Shown here piece after piece: positions 42,820 to 52,080 of a stretch of DNA of 64,000 bases. Location: NCBI RefSeq assembly GCF_003289945.1, contig NZ_QMBP01000001.1, positions 310,001 to 374,000 of the forward strand, read 5' to 3'. Position 1 is the first letter of the stretch, and every line of letters starts with the position of its first letter. The translations under genes and the position numbers were made by a program. The stretch comes from Mesorhizobium hawassense (GTDB lineage: Bacteria; Pseudomonadota; Alphaproteobacteria; Rhizobiales; Rhizobiaceae). The notes under the pieces were generated by a model, which worked only from the letters and a program-made list of their open reading frames with translations, did no database searches and was not told where the DNA came from.

Positions 42820-43766
42820 TCAGCGCCGCTTCGAACCGCCGCGCGCCTCAGCGCCTGTGGCGGCTGGCCAAAGCTTCGCATGAAAGCGCGGCGCATACGC
42901 CCGGCATCCCTGAAGCCGCTGTCCTCGGCTATGCGGTCGAGCGGTGCGTTGGTGGTCTCCACCGCCATCCGCGCGGCTTCGAGGCGCAAGCGTTCAACTG
43001 CCTTGGCCGGCGTGGCGCCGGTCTCGGCGGCGAAGGCGCGGGCGAAGTTACGTGGGCTCATCGCGGCGCGCTCGGCGAGACGCTCGACGGTCAGCTTTTC
43101 GGCAAGCCTTGCGCGCATCCATTCGATCAATTCGACGAAGCGGCCCGAGCGCCCGCCAAGTTCGACAAGGCCGGAAAATTGCGACTGCCCGCCCGGCCGG
43201 CGCTGGTGGACGACCAGCTGCTGCGCGGTGCGGCGCGCGATCGCTGGGCCGAGATCGTCCTCGATCAGCGCCAGCGCCAGGTCAATGCCGGCGGAAATGC
43301 CGGCCGACGTCCACACGCTGCCGTCCTGGATGAAGATGCGCTCGGCGTCGAGTTTTATCTTCGGATAACGGCGGGCGAAATCGTCCGTGCTCCACCAATG
43401 CGTGGTTGCCGAGCGGCCGTCAAGGAGCCCGGCTTCCGCCAGCAGATAGGCGCCGGTGCACACACTTGCCGTACGGCGCACCGTTGCCCGCCGCAGCCAG
43501 GCGACGATTTCCTGCGCCGCCGCCATCGAGCGGATGATCTCGCCGCCGGAGATGACCGCCGTGTCGAGCGGCCCGGCATCTGACAAAGGCCGTGCCGCAA
43601 GCCGCATGCCGGACGAGCTCTCGATCTCGCCGCCGCCGGGCGCCAGCATCTCCAGCCGGTAGCTGCCAGGCTGATAGTGCTCGGCCAGCTCGAAGGCCGC
43701 CGCGGGGCCGGCGACGTCCAGCAACTGGAAACCCGGATGGATGATGATGCCTATCGCCCGAGCCAT
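42816..43766 (-). CDS. GlxA-type AraC regulator with DJ-1/PfpI domain
   Basis: A 316-residue regulator. Residues 1-190 form a DJ-1/PfpI (class I glutamine amidotransferase-like) domain with Cys103 in SVCTGAYLL and the GLLDGRSATTHWW motif. The C-terminal third is an AraC double helix-turn-helix (ERLAERAAMSPRNFARAFAAETG and DRIAEDSGFRDAGRMRRAF). Regulators of this kind control arginine, carnitine or methylglyoxal-related genes in other bacteria. It is divergent from a gene for a membrane-anchored DJ-1 protein with the same ATTHW motif. Confidence 0.9.
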   Translation of the reverse strand: MARAIGIIIHPGFQLLDVAGPAAAFELAEHYQPGSYRLEMLAPGGGEIESSSGMRLAARPLSDAGPLDTAVISGGEIIRSMAAAQEIVAWLRRATVRRTASVCTGAYLLAEAGLLDGRSATTHWWSTDDFARRYPKIKLDAERIFIQDGSVWTSAGISAGIDLALALIEDDLGPAIARRTAQQLVVHQRRPGGQSQFSGLVELGGRSGRFVELIEWMRARLAEKLTVERLAERAAMSPRNFARAFAAETGATPAKAVERLRLEAARMAVETTNAPLDRIAEDSGFRDAGRMRRAFMRSFGQPPQALRRAAVRSGAD

Positions 43767-43856
43767 GGCAGTTTTTGCCCGATATATGTCATTTCGGACA
43801 AAATCTAACGGAGCTAGCCTGCCGGTCAAGCGTTTAGGATTGAGAAGGATTTAGCC

Positions 43857-45005
43857 GTGAGCCTGCGAATAGTGCTGTGGAGCGTCCTTGGCGTCCTGCT
43901 GATCGTCGCGGCTGCCGGTGCCATCTGGTTGCTGTCGCTGCCATCCACGTCGCTGGCCGCGATGCAGCCGGCGATCGATGCCAGGGAAGCTGAAGCCACG
44001 CTCGCGGCGCTGAAGCCGAAACGGCCGCGCCCGCTGATCGCAATCATCGGCGTCAACGACGGCACCGAGACCACCGATTATCTGATGCCCTACGGCATCC
44101 TGCGCCGGGCCGACGTCGCCGACGTCGTCGCGCTGGCGACGCAGCCCGGCCCGGTTCAACTGCATCCCGCCTTGCGCGTCGAGCCCGATGCGACGATCGC
44201 CTCGTTCGATGCCGAGCATCCGGAAGGTGCCGACTACGTCATCGTTCCCGCCATGATGCGCGACGACGATCCGGACGTGCTGAAATGGATCAGGGAGCAG
44301 TCTGCGAAGCGCGCCATGGTGATCGGCGTCTGCGTCGGCGCCACGGTGGTCGGCAACAGCGGATTGCTCGACAACAAGCGCGCGACGACACACTGGTATT
44401 CGCTGAACGAGTTGCGCCAGAAACATCCGACGATCCGCTATGTCGCCGACCGCCGCTACGTCGTCGACCAAAATGTCGCGACCACGACCGGCATCACCGC
44501 TTCGATGCCGATGATGCTGACCCTGATCGAGGCGATCGCTGGCCGTGACAAGGCCGAAGCCGTCGCCCGCGATCTCGGCCTTGACCATTGGGATGCGCGC
44601 CATGACAGCGGCGCTTTCAAGTTCACGCGGCCTTTCGCGCTGACGGCGATCGGCAACACGATGGCGTTCTTCAATCATGAGCAGCTAGGCATTCCGCTGA
44701 CGCCGGGCATGGACGAGGTATCGCTGGCGCTGGCGGCCGACGCCTGGTCGCGAACCTTTCGCTCCGGCGCGGTCACCTTCGCCGCGAAGGACGGCGCCGT
44801 CGTCAGCCGCGACGGCATCCGCATCTTGCCCGACCGGGTCGCTGCCGACTGGCCGGCGGACCGGAAGGTTCGGGCCATGGCGGATATACCGCCGGCCAAG
44901 GCGCTGGACCGGACGCTCGCGGATATCACGGCGCGCTACGGCGCGCGCACCACCGATTTCGTCGCCATGCAGCTCGAATATCCGCGCGCACGGCCGACAC
45001 CGTGA
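43857..45005 (+). CDS. Membrane-anchored DJ-1/PfpI family protein
   Basis: A 382-residue protein with one N-terminal membrane helix (residues 5-27), a linker, and a DJ-1/PfpI domain. The domain has Cys159 in GVCVGATVV and a GLLDNKRATTHWY motif resembling the divergent GlxA-type regulator. A second, less recognisable domain follows from about residue 250. The GTG start leaves a typical N terminus. The soluble part should face the periplasm. Its proximity to and shared motif with the regulator suggest a common ligand or substrate, such as a reactive carbonyl; that is inference. Confidence 0.8.
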   Translation: MSLRIVLWSVLGVLLIVAAAGAIWLLSLPSTSLAAMQPAIDAREAEATLAALKPKRPRPLIAIIGVNDGTETTDYLMPYGILRRADVADVVALATQPGPVQLHPALRVEPDATIASFDAEHPEGADYVIVPAMMRDDDPDVLKWIREQSAKRAMVIGVCVGATVVGNSGLLDNKRATTHWYSLNELRQKHPTIRYVADRRYVVDQNVATTTGITASMPMMLTLIEAIAGRDKAEAVARDLGLDHWDARHDSGAFKFTRPFALTAIGNTMAFFNHEQLGIPLTPGMDEVSLALAADAWSRTFRSGAVTFAAKDGAVVSRDGIRILPDRVAADWPADRKVRAMADIPPAKALDRTLADITARYGARTTDFVAMQLEYPRARPTP

Positions 45006-45009
45006 AGCG

Positions 45010-45963
45010 TCAGCTTTGCCGCCGCCTGCCCGAGCGCTTAGGGGAGGCATCAACGCCAGTCGGCCGCCTGATGTGGTCGATGAAGGCGCGCAGCTTGGGC
45101 AGGACCTGGTGCCGTTCCGGGTAATAGAGAAAAACGCCCGGCGTAGTCACCGCGAAGCGGCCGAGCAGCGCCTGCAGGCGCCCGTCGGCGATCGGCGCTT
45201 CGGCGATAGGGCCTGGCACCTGCGCCAGCCCGACACCCTGGATCGCCGCGCCGAGCAGCGACGGATAGTCGTGCGCGATGAGCGGTCCCGAGACGATTGC
45301 CTCTATCGTCTTGTTGCCGTCGACAAAGGACCAGGGTGCGACCGTACCATTCGAGCGCCGCAGGCGCAGGCAGGCATGATCGCGCAGGTCCTCAATGCGC
45401 TCGGGCGCTGCCCGTCGGCGCAAATAATCGGGACTGCCGACGACCACCATTGGGAAGGACGGCGTCAGGCGGACCGCGACCATGTCGGGCGCGATCAGAT
45501 CGCCCATGCGGATGCCGGCATCGAATCCTTCGGCGGCGAGATCGGCAAGCTCGCCGCTGGCGACGATCTCCAGCTCGATCTCCGGATAGGCCTGGCAGAA
45601 AGAGGCGATCATCGGCTCCAGCAGCACCGGCACCACGGCCGGCGGCACCGAAAGGCGCAACAGCCCGGCTGGGCGCTGGCCCATTCCGCGCGCGATCTCG
45701 CTCGCGGCGATCAATTCCTCGAAGGCCGGCCGCGCGCGGGCGAAAAAGCGCTCGCCGGCTTCCGTCAGGCCGACGCTGCGCGTCGTGCGGATGAACAGCG
45801 CGGCGCCGATGCGCGCCTCGAGCGTGCGTATCGCCTGGCTGATCGCTGACGGCGTGACGGCAAGCTCCGCCGCCGCCTTGCGGAAATTGCGGTGCCTGGC
45901 GACACTCAAGAATGCCTCGACGCCGTCGAGCGCGCCATGCCTGACTGTGAAGTTCTGCTTCAT
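45010..45963 (-). CDS. LysR family regulator
   Basis: A 317-residue LTTR of the CrgA/YafC style: helix-turn-helix in the first 60 residues (NFRKAAAELAVTPSAISQAI) and an effector domain beginning at GLLRLSVPPAV. It ends four bases after the DJ-1 gene on the opposite strand and is divergent from a methyltransferase gene with an 83-base gap. Its target may be that methyltransferase and the small membrane protein behind it. Confidence 0.9.
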   Translation of the reverse strand: MKQNFTVRHGALDGVEAFLSVARHRNFRKAAAELAVTPSAISQAIRTLEARIGAALFIRTTRSVGLTEAGERFFARARPAFEELIAASEIARGMGQRPAGLLRLSVPPAVVPVLLEPMIASFCQAYPEIELEIVASGELADLAAEGFDAGIRMGDLIAPDMVAVRLTPSFPMVVVGSPDYLRRRAAPERIEDLRDHACLRLRRSNGTVAPWSFVDGNKTIEAIVSGPLIAHDYPSLLGAAIQGVGLAQVPGPIAEAPIADGRLQALLGRFAVTTPGVFLYYPERHQVLPKLRAFIDHIRRPTGVDASPKRSGRRRQS

Positions 45964-46046
45964 GACCCATCGACATTATCGCGGATAGTCGCCGGCAGAA
46001 AGCGGCCGTATTTCTTCCGCAACCGGAACACCAAAGGAAACTGGCA

Positions 46047-46877
46047 ATGACCGATGAACTCGATCGCGTGCGCGATCACTACCGCGCGACCGGCCTGACC
46101 GAACGCCTGAGGTCGGCTCTGGCAATCTTCGGGCCGGAGGAAGAGCGGCTGAAGCCAGAGCAATTGGCGACGCTCGACCAGTTCCACACCCGCGGGCTGG
46201 CTGCGACGGCCGAGCTCGCCAATCTCGCGGTCATCTCGACCGACATGTCGGTGCTGGACGTCGGATCGGGTGTCGGCGGGCCGGCTCGCTTCCTGGAAGC
46301 GGCCTATGGCTGCGAGGTGACCGGCGTTGACCTCAGCGAACCCTTCGTCGAGGCCGCGCGCTATTTGACCCGGCGAACCGGGCAGGACGGCAAAGTGTCG
46401 TTCGAAGCCGGCAGCGCGCTGGCGCTGCCTTTCGAAGACGGCTGGTTCGATGCCGCGCTGTTGCAGCATGTGGCGATGAACATTGCCGACCGGCCACTGC
46501 TCTACCGCGAGATCAGGCGCGTGCTGAAGCCGGGTGGAAAATTCGCGACCTTCGACGTCGTGCTGAACGGCGGCGATCCGCTCTATCCGGTTCCATGGGC
46601 GAAGACGCGGGGCGAAAGCTTCCTGCTGCCAGCCGAGGCGACCTGCGAGGCGATCGAGGCCGCCGGCTTCGACACGCTCGTGCGCCGCGACGACACGGCT
46701 GCCGCCAAGGCCTGGTTTGCCGAGCTCCGCGCCTCCGGTCCGCCCCCTTCGCTCAATCTCGGCGTCGTCATGGGGCAGGGTTTTGGCGAACTTGCCACCA
46801 ACCTCGGGCGCAATCTCATGGAGGGACGGTTGGGCATTCTGACGGCGGTGTTCGAGGCCGTTCCGGTTGAGGTTTGA
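46047..46877 (+). CDS. Class I SAM methyltransferase
   Basis: A 276-residue methyltransferase: motif I VLDVGSGVGGPARFL, the VDLSEPFVEAARYL helix and a LPFEDGWFDAALLQHVAMN post-motif, similar to UbiE, sarcosine and sterol-type methyltransferases. It precedes the small membrane-protein gene by 12 bases, so they form an operon facing the LysR gene. No substrate is evident. Confidence 0.85.
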   Translation: MTDELDRVRDHYRATGLTERLRSALAIFGPEEERLKPEQLATLDQFHTRGLAATAELANLAVISTDMSVLDVGSGVGGPARFLEAAYGCEVTGVDLSEPFVEAARYLTRRTGQDGKVSFEAGSALALPFEDGWFDAALLQHVAMNIADRPLLYREIRRVLKPGGKFATFDVVLNGGDPLYPVPWAKTRGESFLLPAEATCEAIEAAGFDTLVRRDDTAAAKAWFAELRASGPPPSLNLGVVMGQGFGELATNLGRNLMEGRLGILTAVFEAVPVEV

Positions 46878-46889
46878 GAGGAGGCGAAA

Positions 46890-47393
46890 ATGACACCCGC
46901 GGTGATCCTGAATATCCACCTCGCGCTAGGCTACGTGCCGTGGCTGCTTTGCTTCGCCGTCTATATCTGGCCAAGGCTGAAGACGATGGAGCCATTAGGG
47001 GCGCAGCGCGCCATCGCCACGCTGCACAGCTTCCGCTTCTTCGGGCTCGTCTTCCTCATTCCGGGCGTCACTGGACCGGACCTGCCCGCCGGCTTTGCCG
47101 CTTTTGCCGCCTATGGCGACTTCGCGACCGGCCTGCTCGCCATGCTGGCGCTGCTTGGCGTGGCGAGGCCAGCGATCTTCTGGCCGCTGGTCGTCGCCTT
47201 CAACGTCGTCGGTGTGGTCGACCTTCTTGGCGACTACTATCACGGCGTGATGCTCGACCTTCCGGGGCATGCCGGGCAGTTGGGCGCGACCTATGCGATC
47301 CCGGTCCTCTACGTGCCGCTTTTGATGATCACGCATGTCGCGGCCTTCTATCTGCTGGCGCGTTCCAGGCGCCATCAGCCAGCAACGACCTAA
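46890..47393 (+). CDS. Small polytopic membrane protein, unknown function
   Basis: A 167-residue protein with four to five hydrophobic helices, starting NIHLALGYVPWLLCFAVYIW, and an FFGLVFLIPGVTGPDL loop. GAGG precedes the ATG. I do not recognise the family; it resembles small uncharacterised integral membrane proteins of proteobacteria. It is co-transcribed with the upstream methyltransferase and overlaps the convergent Lrp gene by four bases. Confidence 0.7.
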   Translation: MTPAVILNIHLALGYVPWLLCFAVYIWPRLKTMEPLGAQRAIATLHSFRFFGLVFLIPGVTGPDLPAGFAAFAAYGDFATGLLAMLALLGVARPAIFWPLVVAFNVVGVVDLLGDYYHGVMLDLPGHAGQLGATYAIPVLYVPLLMITHVAAFYLLARSRRHQPATT

Positions 47394-47929
47394 TACATAG
47401 GGTTCGCCATATGCTTCGGCGCCGGCCATTCGGGCGTGATTTCCGGCTGCACCGGACGTTCGAGATAGGTCGACAGCACGACATAGCTGCGTGTCGAGGT
47501 GACACCGGGCGTGTCGTAGAGACGGGCCAGCAGTCCTTCGAGCGCGCGCGTATCCTCGGTGCGCACCTTGAGCAGCATGCAGGTGTCGCCGGCAACCGTG
47601 TGGATCTCCTCGACCTCCGGATATTTGGAGACCGCCATCAGTTCCGGCGTCTTACCCCAGCCCCTGGTGTCGATATGCACGAAGGCAAGCAGCGGCTTCT
47701 TCACTGCCCTTGGATCGATGATCGCCGATGTGGCGCGGATGGCGCCGCTGCGCTTCAGCCGCTTGACGCGCTCATGCGCCGCCGGCGGCGACAGGCCGAC
47801 ACGCTCGCCGAGCTCGGCATAGCTGATGGTCGCGTCCTCGACGAGAACGCCTAATATCTTTCGGTCGATCGGGTCGAGATCGCGGGCCGGCTGCTTGTTC
47901 TGCCGAATGTCATCTGTTTCTGCGTCCAT
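47390..47929 (-). CDS. Lrp/AsnC family regulator
   Basis: About 179 residues: helix-turn-helix (DRKILGVLVEDATISYAELGERVGLSP, then ERVKRL) and a C-terminal RAM domain (LAFVHIDTRGWGK to TRSYVVLSTYLERP) that binds amino acids. ATG 47929 is preceded by GGAG nine bases away; longer starts up to 47968 would nearly touch the divergent MFS gene. Lrp-type regulators often control a divergent exporter or permease, so the MFS gene at 47978 is its probable target. Confidence 0.88.
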   Translation of the reverse strand: MDAETDDIRQNKQPARDLDPIDRKILGVLVEDATISYAELGERVGLSPPAAHERVKRLKRSGAIRATSAIIDPRAVKKPLLAFVHIDTRGWGKTPELMAVSKYPEVEEIHTVAGDTCMLLKVRTEDTRALEGLLARLYDTPGVTSTRSYVVLSTYLERPVQPEITPEWPAPKHMANPMY

Positions 47930-47977
47930 ATGGAAATTCTCCATTGATGCGGAATTTAATTCGGCCATTATGATGAT

Positions 47978-49165
47978 ATGTCGAACAGTGATCAATCAGC
48001 AATTTTGACTGCGGCGCCCCGCGCGCCGATCCCGGCCGCAGCCTATCTGCTGACCGGCTGCATTGCGGTTATCGGCTCCAACTCGCTGGTTCTGGGACCC
48101 ATCGCGCCGGCTGTCGCCGCATCCTTCGCGACAAGCGTGCCGGCGGTGATGACGGCTGCCGCCGCCTTCGGCCTCGGCACGTCGGCCAGCGCGCTCTTCC
48201 TTGCCCGCTATATCGACCGGATTGGCGCGCGCCGCATGCTGCAGGGCGCGTTGCTGCTGCTGGCGATAGCGCTGGTCGCCAGCGCTCTAGCGCCGACGGT
48301 TGTGTTACTCGTCGCCGCCCAGTTGGTCGCGGGAATCGCTGCCGGCATCGCCATGCCGGCAATCTATGCCAGCTCGGCCGCGATCGCACCGCCCGGCCGC
48401 GAGAGCGGCACCATCGGCGTCGTGCTGACCGGCTGGACGCTGTCCATGGTCGCCGGCGTCTCGCTGTCGGCGGTGCTTGCCGACCTCATCCACTGGCGCG
48501 CCGTCTTTGCCGCCGTTGCGTTGCTCGCCGCAACCGCCGTCGCCGGCCTGGCGATGAGCGCGCTTCCCGACAGCAGGAAAACCGGTCCGGCGCCATCGCC
48601 GCTCGGCGCGCTGGCCGTGTCCGGCATCCTGCCGCTGCTCATTGCCTGCGGCGCCTTCATGACCGCCTTCTACGGCGTCTACGGATATCTCGGCGATCAT
48701 CTGCATGAAGCCCTCGCCGAGCCGGTCAGCGCCAACGGCCTGGCGGCCGTCGCCTACGGCCTCGGTTTCGGCGCGGCCGCCTTGCTCGACAGCCTCATCG
48801 ACCGGCTCGGCGCGCGCCGCGTCATGCCTTTCGCCTATCTGCTGGTCGCCGCCGTCTATGTCGCGATCGCGCTGGCCAGCGGCAGCTTCGGCCTGCTGCT
48901 TGCGTCAATAGCCGTCTGGGGCCTTGCCAACCATTTCGGCCTGAATGTGCTGGTCATGCGCCTCACCGCGCTCGACCCGTCGCGCCGCGGCACGATCATG
49001 GGCTTGAACAGCGCGGTCACCTATCTGGCCGTCACCGTCGGCACCGCCGGTTTCGGCCCACTCTATACGAGCCTCGGTTTTGCCAACTGCGCTTTGATCG
49101 CGGCCGGACTGATGCTGGTCGCGGCATCGGCTGCGATACGGCGGTCGGGCGATACCCGGCAATAG
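47978..49165 (+). CDS. MFS transporter, drug or amino-acid efflux type
   Basis: A 395-residue twelve-helix carrier with the loop motif RYIDRIGARRMLQGALL between helices 2 and 3, as in DHA1-type efflux proteins (AraJ and sugar-efflux relatives). It is divergent from the Lrp/AsnC gene with a short AT-rich gap. Export of an amino acid or related metabolite is inferred from that neighbour. Confidence 0.85.
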   Translation: MSNSDQSAILTAAPRAPIPAAAYLLTGCIAVIGSNSLVLGPIAPAVAASFATSVPAVMTAAAAFGLGTSASALFLARYIDRIGARRMLQGALLLLAIALVASALAPTVVLLVAAQLVAGIAAGIAMPAIYASSAAIAPPGRESGTIGVVLTGWTLSMVAGVSLSAVLADLIHWRAVFAAVALLAATAVAGLAMSALPDSRKTGPAPSPLGALAVSGILPLLIACGAFMTAFYGVYGYLGDHLHEALAEPVSANGLAAVAYGLGFGAAALLDSLIDRLGARRVMPFAYLLVAAVYVAIALASGSFGLLLASIAVWGLANHFGLNVLVMRLTALDPSRRGTIMGLNSAVTYLAVTVGTAGFGPLYTSLGFANCALIAAGLMLVAASAAIRRSGDTRQ

Positions 49166-49223
49166 GCTTGCGTTCGAGTTTGCTCCTTCGCTAAGGCTGG
49201 CTTCCGAACCGGAGTCGCAGCCG

Positions 49224-49646
49224 ATGAAGACGACGCTCGAAATCACCGCCGAGCCCTTGCCGCAGGACCTCGCTTTCCTGAGCGGGAGCCTGACCGCCTT
49301 CAACGATGCCGATGTCGGCGCCTCAGGCCGAAAGCCGCTGGCGGCTTTCGTGCGCGACGAGCACGGCGCCGTGGTCGCCGGCATTTCCGGCTATACCGCC
49401 TGGGGCTGGCTCTATGTGCAGTGGCTGTGGGTCGACGAAAAGCTGCGCGGCCGCCGCATCGCCGCCGGCATGCTCGACGCCGCCGAACAGGAGGCCGTCG
49501 TACGCGGTTGCCACGGCGCCTGGATCGACACTTTCAATCCGACAGCCGAGAAGGTCTATCGGCGTCAGGGCTATGAGCCGTTCGGCAAGCTGCCGGACTT
49601 CCCCGTCGGCCGCAGCCGCATCTTCCTGCAGAAGAAGTTGCCCTAA
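49224..49646 (+). CDS. GNAT family N-acetyltransferase
   Basis: A 140-residue GNAT protein with the acetyl-CoA motif [15 protein letters not shown] (motif A, R-x-x-G/A) and the C-terminal [20 protein letters not shown] signature. It lacks accessory domains. Its stop overlaps the convergent anmK gene by four bases. Small-molecule or antibiotic acetylation is typical for this size, but the substrate is unknown. Confidence 0.85.
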   Translation: MKTTLEITAEPLPQDLAFLSGSLTAFNDADVGASGRKPLAAFVRDEHGAVVAGISGYTAWGWLYVQWLWVDEKLRGRRIAAGMLDAAEQEAVVRGCHGAWIDTFNPTAEKVYRRQGYEPFGKLPDFPVGRSRIFLQKKLP

Positions 49647-50758
49647 CCTGCAAGCTTTCCGCCGCGCATCGGCTCAGGCGCGCCGGTGGTGCTCGGGAAG
49701 CTGATCGGCAGGCCGCGCAACACGCGCACGGCGAGGAAAGCAAAACACTCCGCTTCCACCGCGTCGCCCTTCCAGCCAAGCGTTTCGGCCTGCACCACTT
49801 CGACCCCGGCGCGGCTTTCGAGCATCGCCATCATCGTCGGATTGTGACGGCCGCCGCCGCTGACCGCGAGCCGCTTCGGCCGGTGCGGCAAAAGGTCGAG
49901 CGCCTTGCCGACAGCCGACACGGTGAAGGCCGTTAGCGTAGCGGCGCCGTCCTCCGCGCCGAGCCCTTCGGCCATCGCCGCGGTGAAGTCGAAGCGATCG
50001 AGCGACTTCGGATAGGGTTTCGTCAGATACGGATGTTGCAGCAGCCTGGCGAGCCTTTCCTCGTCGACCTTGCCGGCGGCAGCCAGCCTGCCGTCGCGGT
50101 CCATCTCGCCGAGGCCTTTCGCCTTGATGAAATCATTGACCGGCGCATTGGCCGGCCCGGTGTCGAAGGCGACGATATTGTCCTTGCCGTCCCACCAGGT
50201 GATGTTGCCGACGCCGCCGAGATTGAGCACGGCGGTGTCGCCGCTGGCGTCCGCCTCCTTGAGCAGCGCCGCGTGATAGGCGGCGGCCAGGGGCGCGCCT
50301 TGTCCGCCAGCCGCGACGTCGGCCGAGCGGAAGTCATAGGCGACCTTGGTGCCGAGCAGCGAGGCCATCAGCTCGCCATCGCCAAGCTGTCGCGTGCGGC
50401 CGATCCGTCCCGGCTGCGGCGCGCGGTGCAGCACGGTCTGGCCGTGGAAGCCGACGACGCCGATATCGGCCATGCTCATGCCCTGGCTCTCGACCAGGTC
50501 CTTCACCGCCGCCGACTGCGCGCGCGTCAGCGCCTCCTCGGCCTCGCGGAAGATTGCCGGTTCCGCTCCCTCGAAATTCCAGGCGCGCGCCCGGCGCAGC
50601 GTCTCTTCGAGCAGCACGCGGATCGATTGCGGGTAGGGGGCGAGCGTGTAGGTGCCGGTGTCGGCGATGCGCTCGCCATCCGTCTTGATCAGCGCCACGT
50701 CGATGTTGCCGTCGAGCACCGTGCCGGTCATCAGCCCGACGGCCCAGATTGGTTCCAT
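49643..50758 (-). CDS. anmK: Anhydro-N-acetylmuramic acid kinase
   Basis: A 371-residue AnmK: phosphate loop [58 protein letters not shown] and the [11 protein letters not shown] end are all diagnostic. The enzyme opens and phosphorylates 1,6-anhydro-MurNAc to MurNAc-6-phosphate during cell-wall recycling in the cytoplasm. It stands alone; the etherase murQ is not in the window. Confidence 0.95.
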   Translation of the reverse strand: MEPIWAVGLMTGTVLDGNIDVALIKTDGERIADTGTYTLAPYPQSIRVLLEETLRRARAWNFEGAEPAIFREAEEALTRAQSAAVKDLVESQGMSMADIGVVGFHGQTVLHRAPQPGRIGRTRQLGDGELMASLLGTKVAYDFRSADVAAGGQGAPLAAAYHAALLKEADASGDTAVLNLGGVGNITWWDGKDNIVAFDTGPANAPVNDFIKAKGLGEMDRDGRLAAAGKVDEERLARLLQHPYLTKPYPKSLDRFDFTAAMAEGLGAEDGAATLTAFTVSAVGKALDLLPHRPKRLAVSGGGRHNPTMMAMLESRAGVEVVQAETLGWKGDAVEAECFAFLAVRVLRGLPISFPSTTGAPEPMRGGKLAG

Positions 50759-50946
50759 GGTCGTTCCTCGAATCGTCCTTCAACCACGTGTCGGACGGAT
50801 CGGTCCGGCAGGCAAGTCTTTCGCCCCGCCCATCCAGATGGCCTGTTGCGCCAAATGACGGAAATCGAGCATCCACATCCTTGCCTCTTGTCGCGGAAGG
50901 CGCGAGCCTGCGCGTCCGACATCGAGCTATCGCAAGGAGGAACGCC

Positions 50947-51630
50947 ATGGCAGCCAATGTTGCAGTGATCGCGGGCGCCGGCTCCGGGCTCAGCGCCTCG
51001 CTGGCGCGGCTTCTCACCAAGCAAGGCTTGCGCGTCGTCCTTGCCGCGCGCAACGTCGACAAACTGGCCGCGCTGGTCAAGGAGACTGGCGCGTTGGCGA
51101 TGGAGACCGACGTGTCTGACGCCGCCTCGGTCGAGCGGCTGTTCGAGGCGGCCGACAAGGCGGGCCCGCTCGAGATCGCCGTCTTCAACGCCAGCGGCCG
51201 CACGCGCGGCCCGATCGCCGAGCTCGATCCCGAGGCGGTCAAGCAAGCCCTGCTCGTCGGCGCCTATGGCGGCTTCCTGGTCGGCCAGCAGGCGGCGCGC
51301 CGGCTCATAGCGCGCGGTTCCGGCTCGATCCTGTTCACCGGCGCCAGCGCAAGCCTCAAGGGCTTTTCCGGTTCCGCCGGTTTCGCCATGCCGAAATTCG
51401 GCCTGCGTGGCCTGGCGCAATCAATGGCGCGCGAGCTCGGCCCGAAGAACATCCACGTCGCGCATTTCATCATCGATGGCCAGATCGCATCGCCCGCGAG
51501 GACACCCGAGCGACCGGACAGCCACCTGTCACCCGATGCGATCGCAGAGGCCTATCTCGCCACCCATCGTCAGCATCGCAGCGCCTGGACCTTCGAGGTC
51601 GAGCTCAGGCCTTGGGTTGAAACATTCTGA
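50947..51630 (+). CDS. SDR family protein lacking the catalytic tyrosine
   Basis: A 227-residue SDR-fold protein with VIAGAGSGLSASLA as cofactor motif, but the Tyr-x-x-x-Lys site reads Phe-Ala-Met-Pro-Lys (GFAMPKFGLRGLAQ). It ends with an ELRPW motif. This Tyr-less pattern is known in a subgroup of SDRs and suggests a changed reaction or a binding role. AAGGAGG precedes the ATG at ideal distance. It is divergent from anmK with 188 bases between. No function is evident. Confidence 0.83.
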   Translation: MAANVAVIAGAGSGLSASLARLLTKQGLRVVLAARNVDKLAALVKETGALAMETDVSDAASVERLFEAADKAGPLEIAVFNASGRTRGPIAELDPEAVKQALLVGAYGGFLVGQQAARRLIARGSGSILFTGASASLKGFSGSAGFAMPKFGLRGLAQSMARELGPKNIHVAHFIIDGQIASPARTPERPDSHLSPDAIAEAYLATHRQHRSAWTFEVELRPWVETF

Positions 51631-51656
51631 CAGATTGAGGCCGGTCCGGCGATACG

Positions 51657-51995
51657 GTGGCTGACGTTCTCCTCAGTTCTATCAGAGGAAACGCAACGCC
51701 CTGCTACGCTCGCATCGCCGAAGTGTCGCTGCGTGAGGTCGATCACGGCCTGATCGAGGCGGCGCGCGCCATGGGCGGCAATCGCTGGACGATCATTGGC
51801 GAGGTGCTGGTGCCGGAAGCGCTGCCGGGCATCGTCGCCGGCTTCACGGTGACCTTGGTGACGCTGGTCGGCGCTTCGGCCATGGCCGGCGCCATCGGCG
51901 CCGGCGGTCTGGGCGATCTCGCCAGCCGGAGCCGCGCGAACGCAATTTGCCGCAAAAGCCGGGAATTGAGCGCCGATATGCTGCGTTTGCAATGA
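51657..51995 (+). pseudogene. Relic of a D-methionine-type ABC permease gene (metI fragment)
   Basis: About 75 codons (51700-51935) encode a clean piece of a MetI permease: ARIAEVSLREVDHGLIEAA followed by AMGGNRWTIIGEVLVPEA and GASAMAGAIGAGGLGDLA. Both ends are missing: the N-terminal helices and the C terminus are replaced by unrelated sequence. The binding-protein and ATPase genes are not nearby. It is therefore a remnant left by deletion or recombination. The 450 bases from 51631 to 52080 hold nothing else that I can identify. Confidence 0.75.
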
Positions 51996-52080
51996 GATTG
52001 GTCGGTGCGTTCCTTCACCCGCAATCACACGCATGTCATCGTGTCGAGGGGTTGAAAGTCTCGCCAAGAGGAGCCTGTCC

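Noticed and set aside
41787..43583. A 598-codon open frame on the plus strand
   Set aside because: It runs in another frame across the LysR gene and antisense to the AraC gene; its Arg/Gly-rich text has no motif.
51631..52080. Riboswitch in front of the methionine permease fragment
   Set aside because: I saw no SAM-riboswitch-like conserved stems; the fragment begins without its own upstream region.
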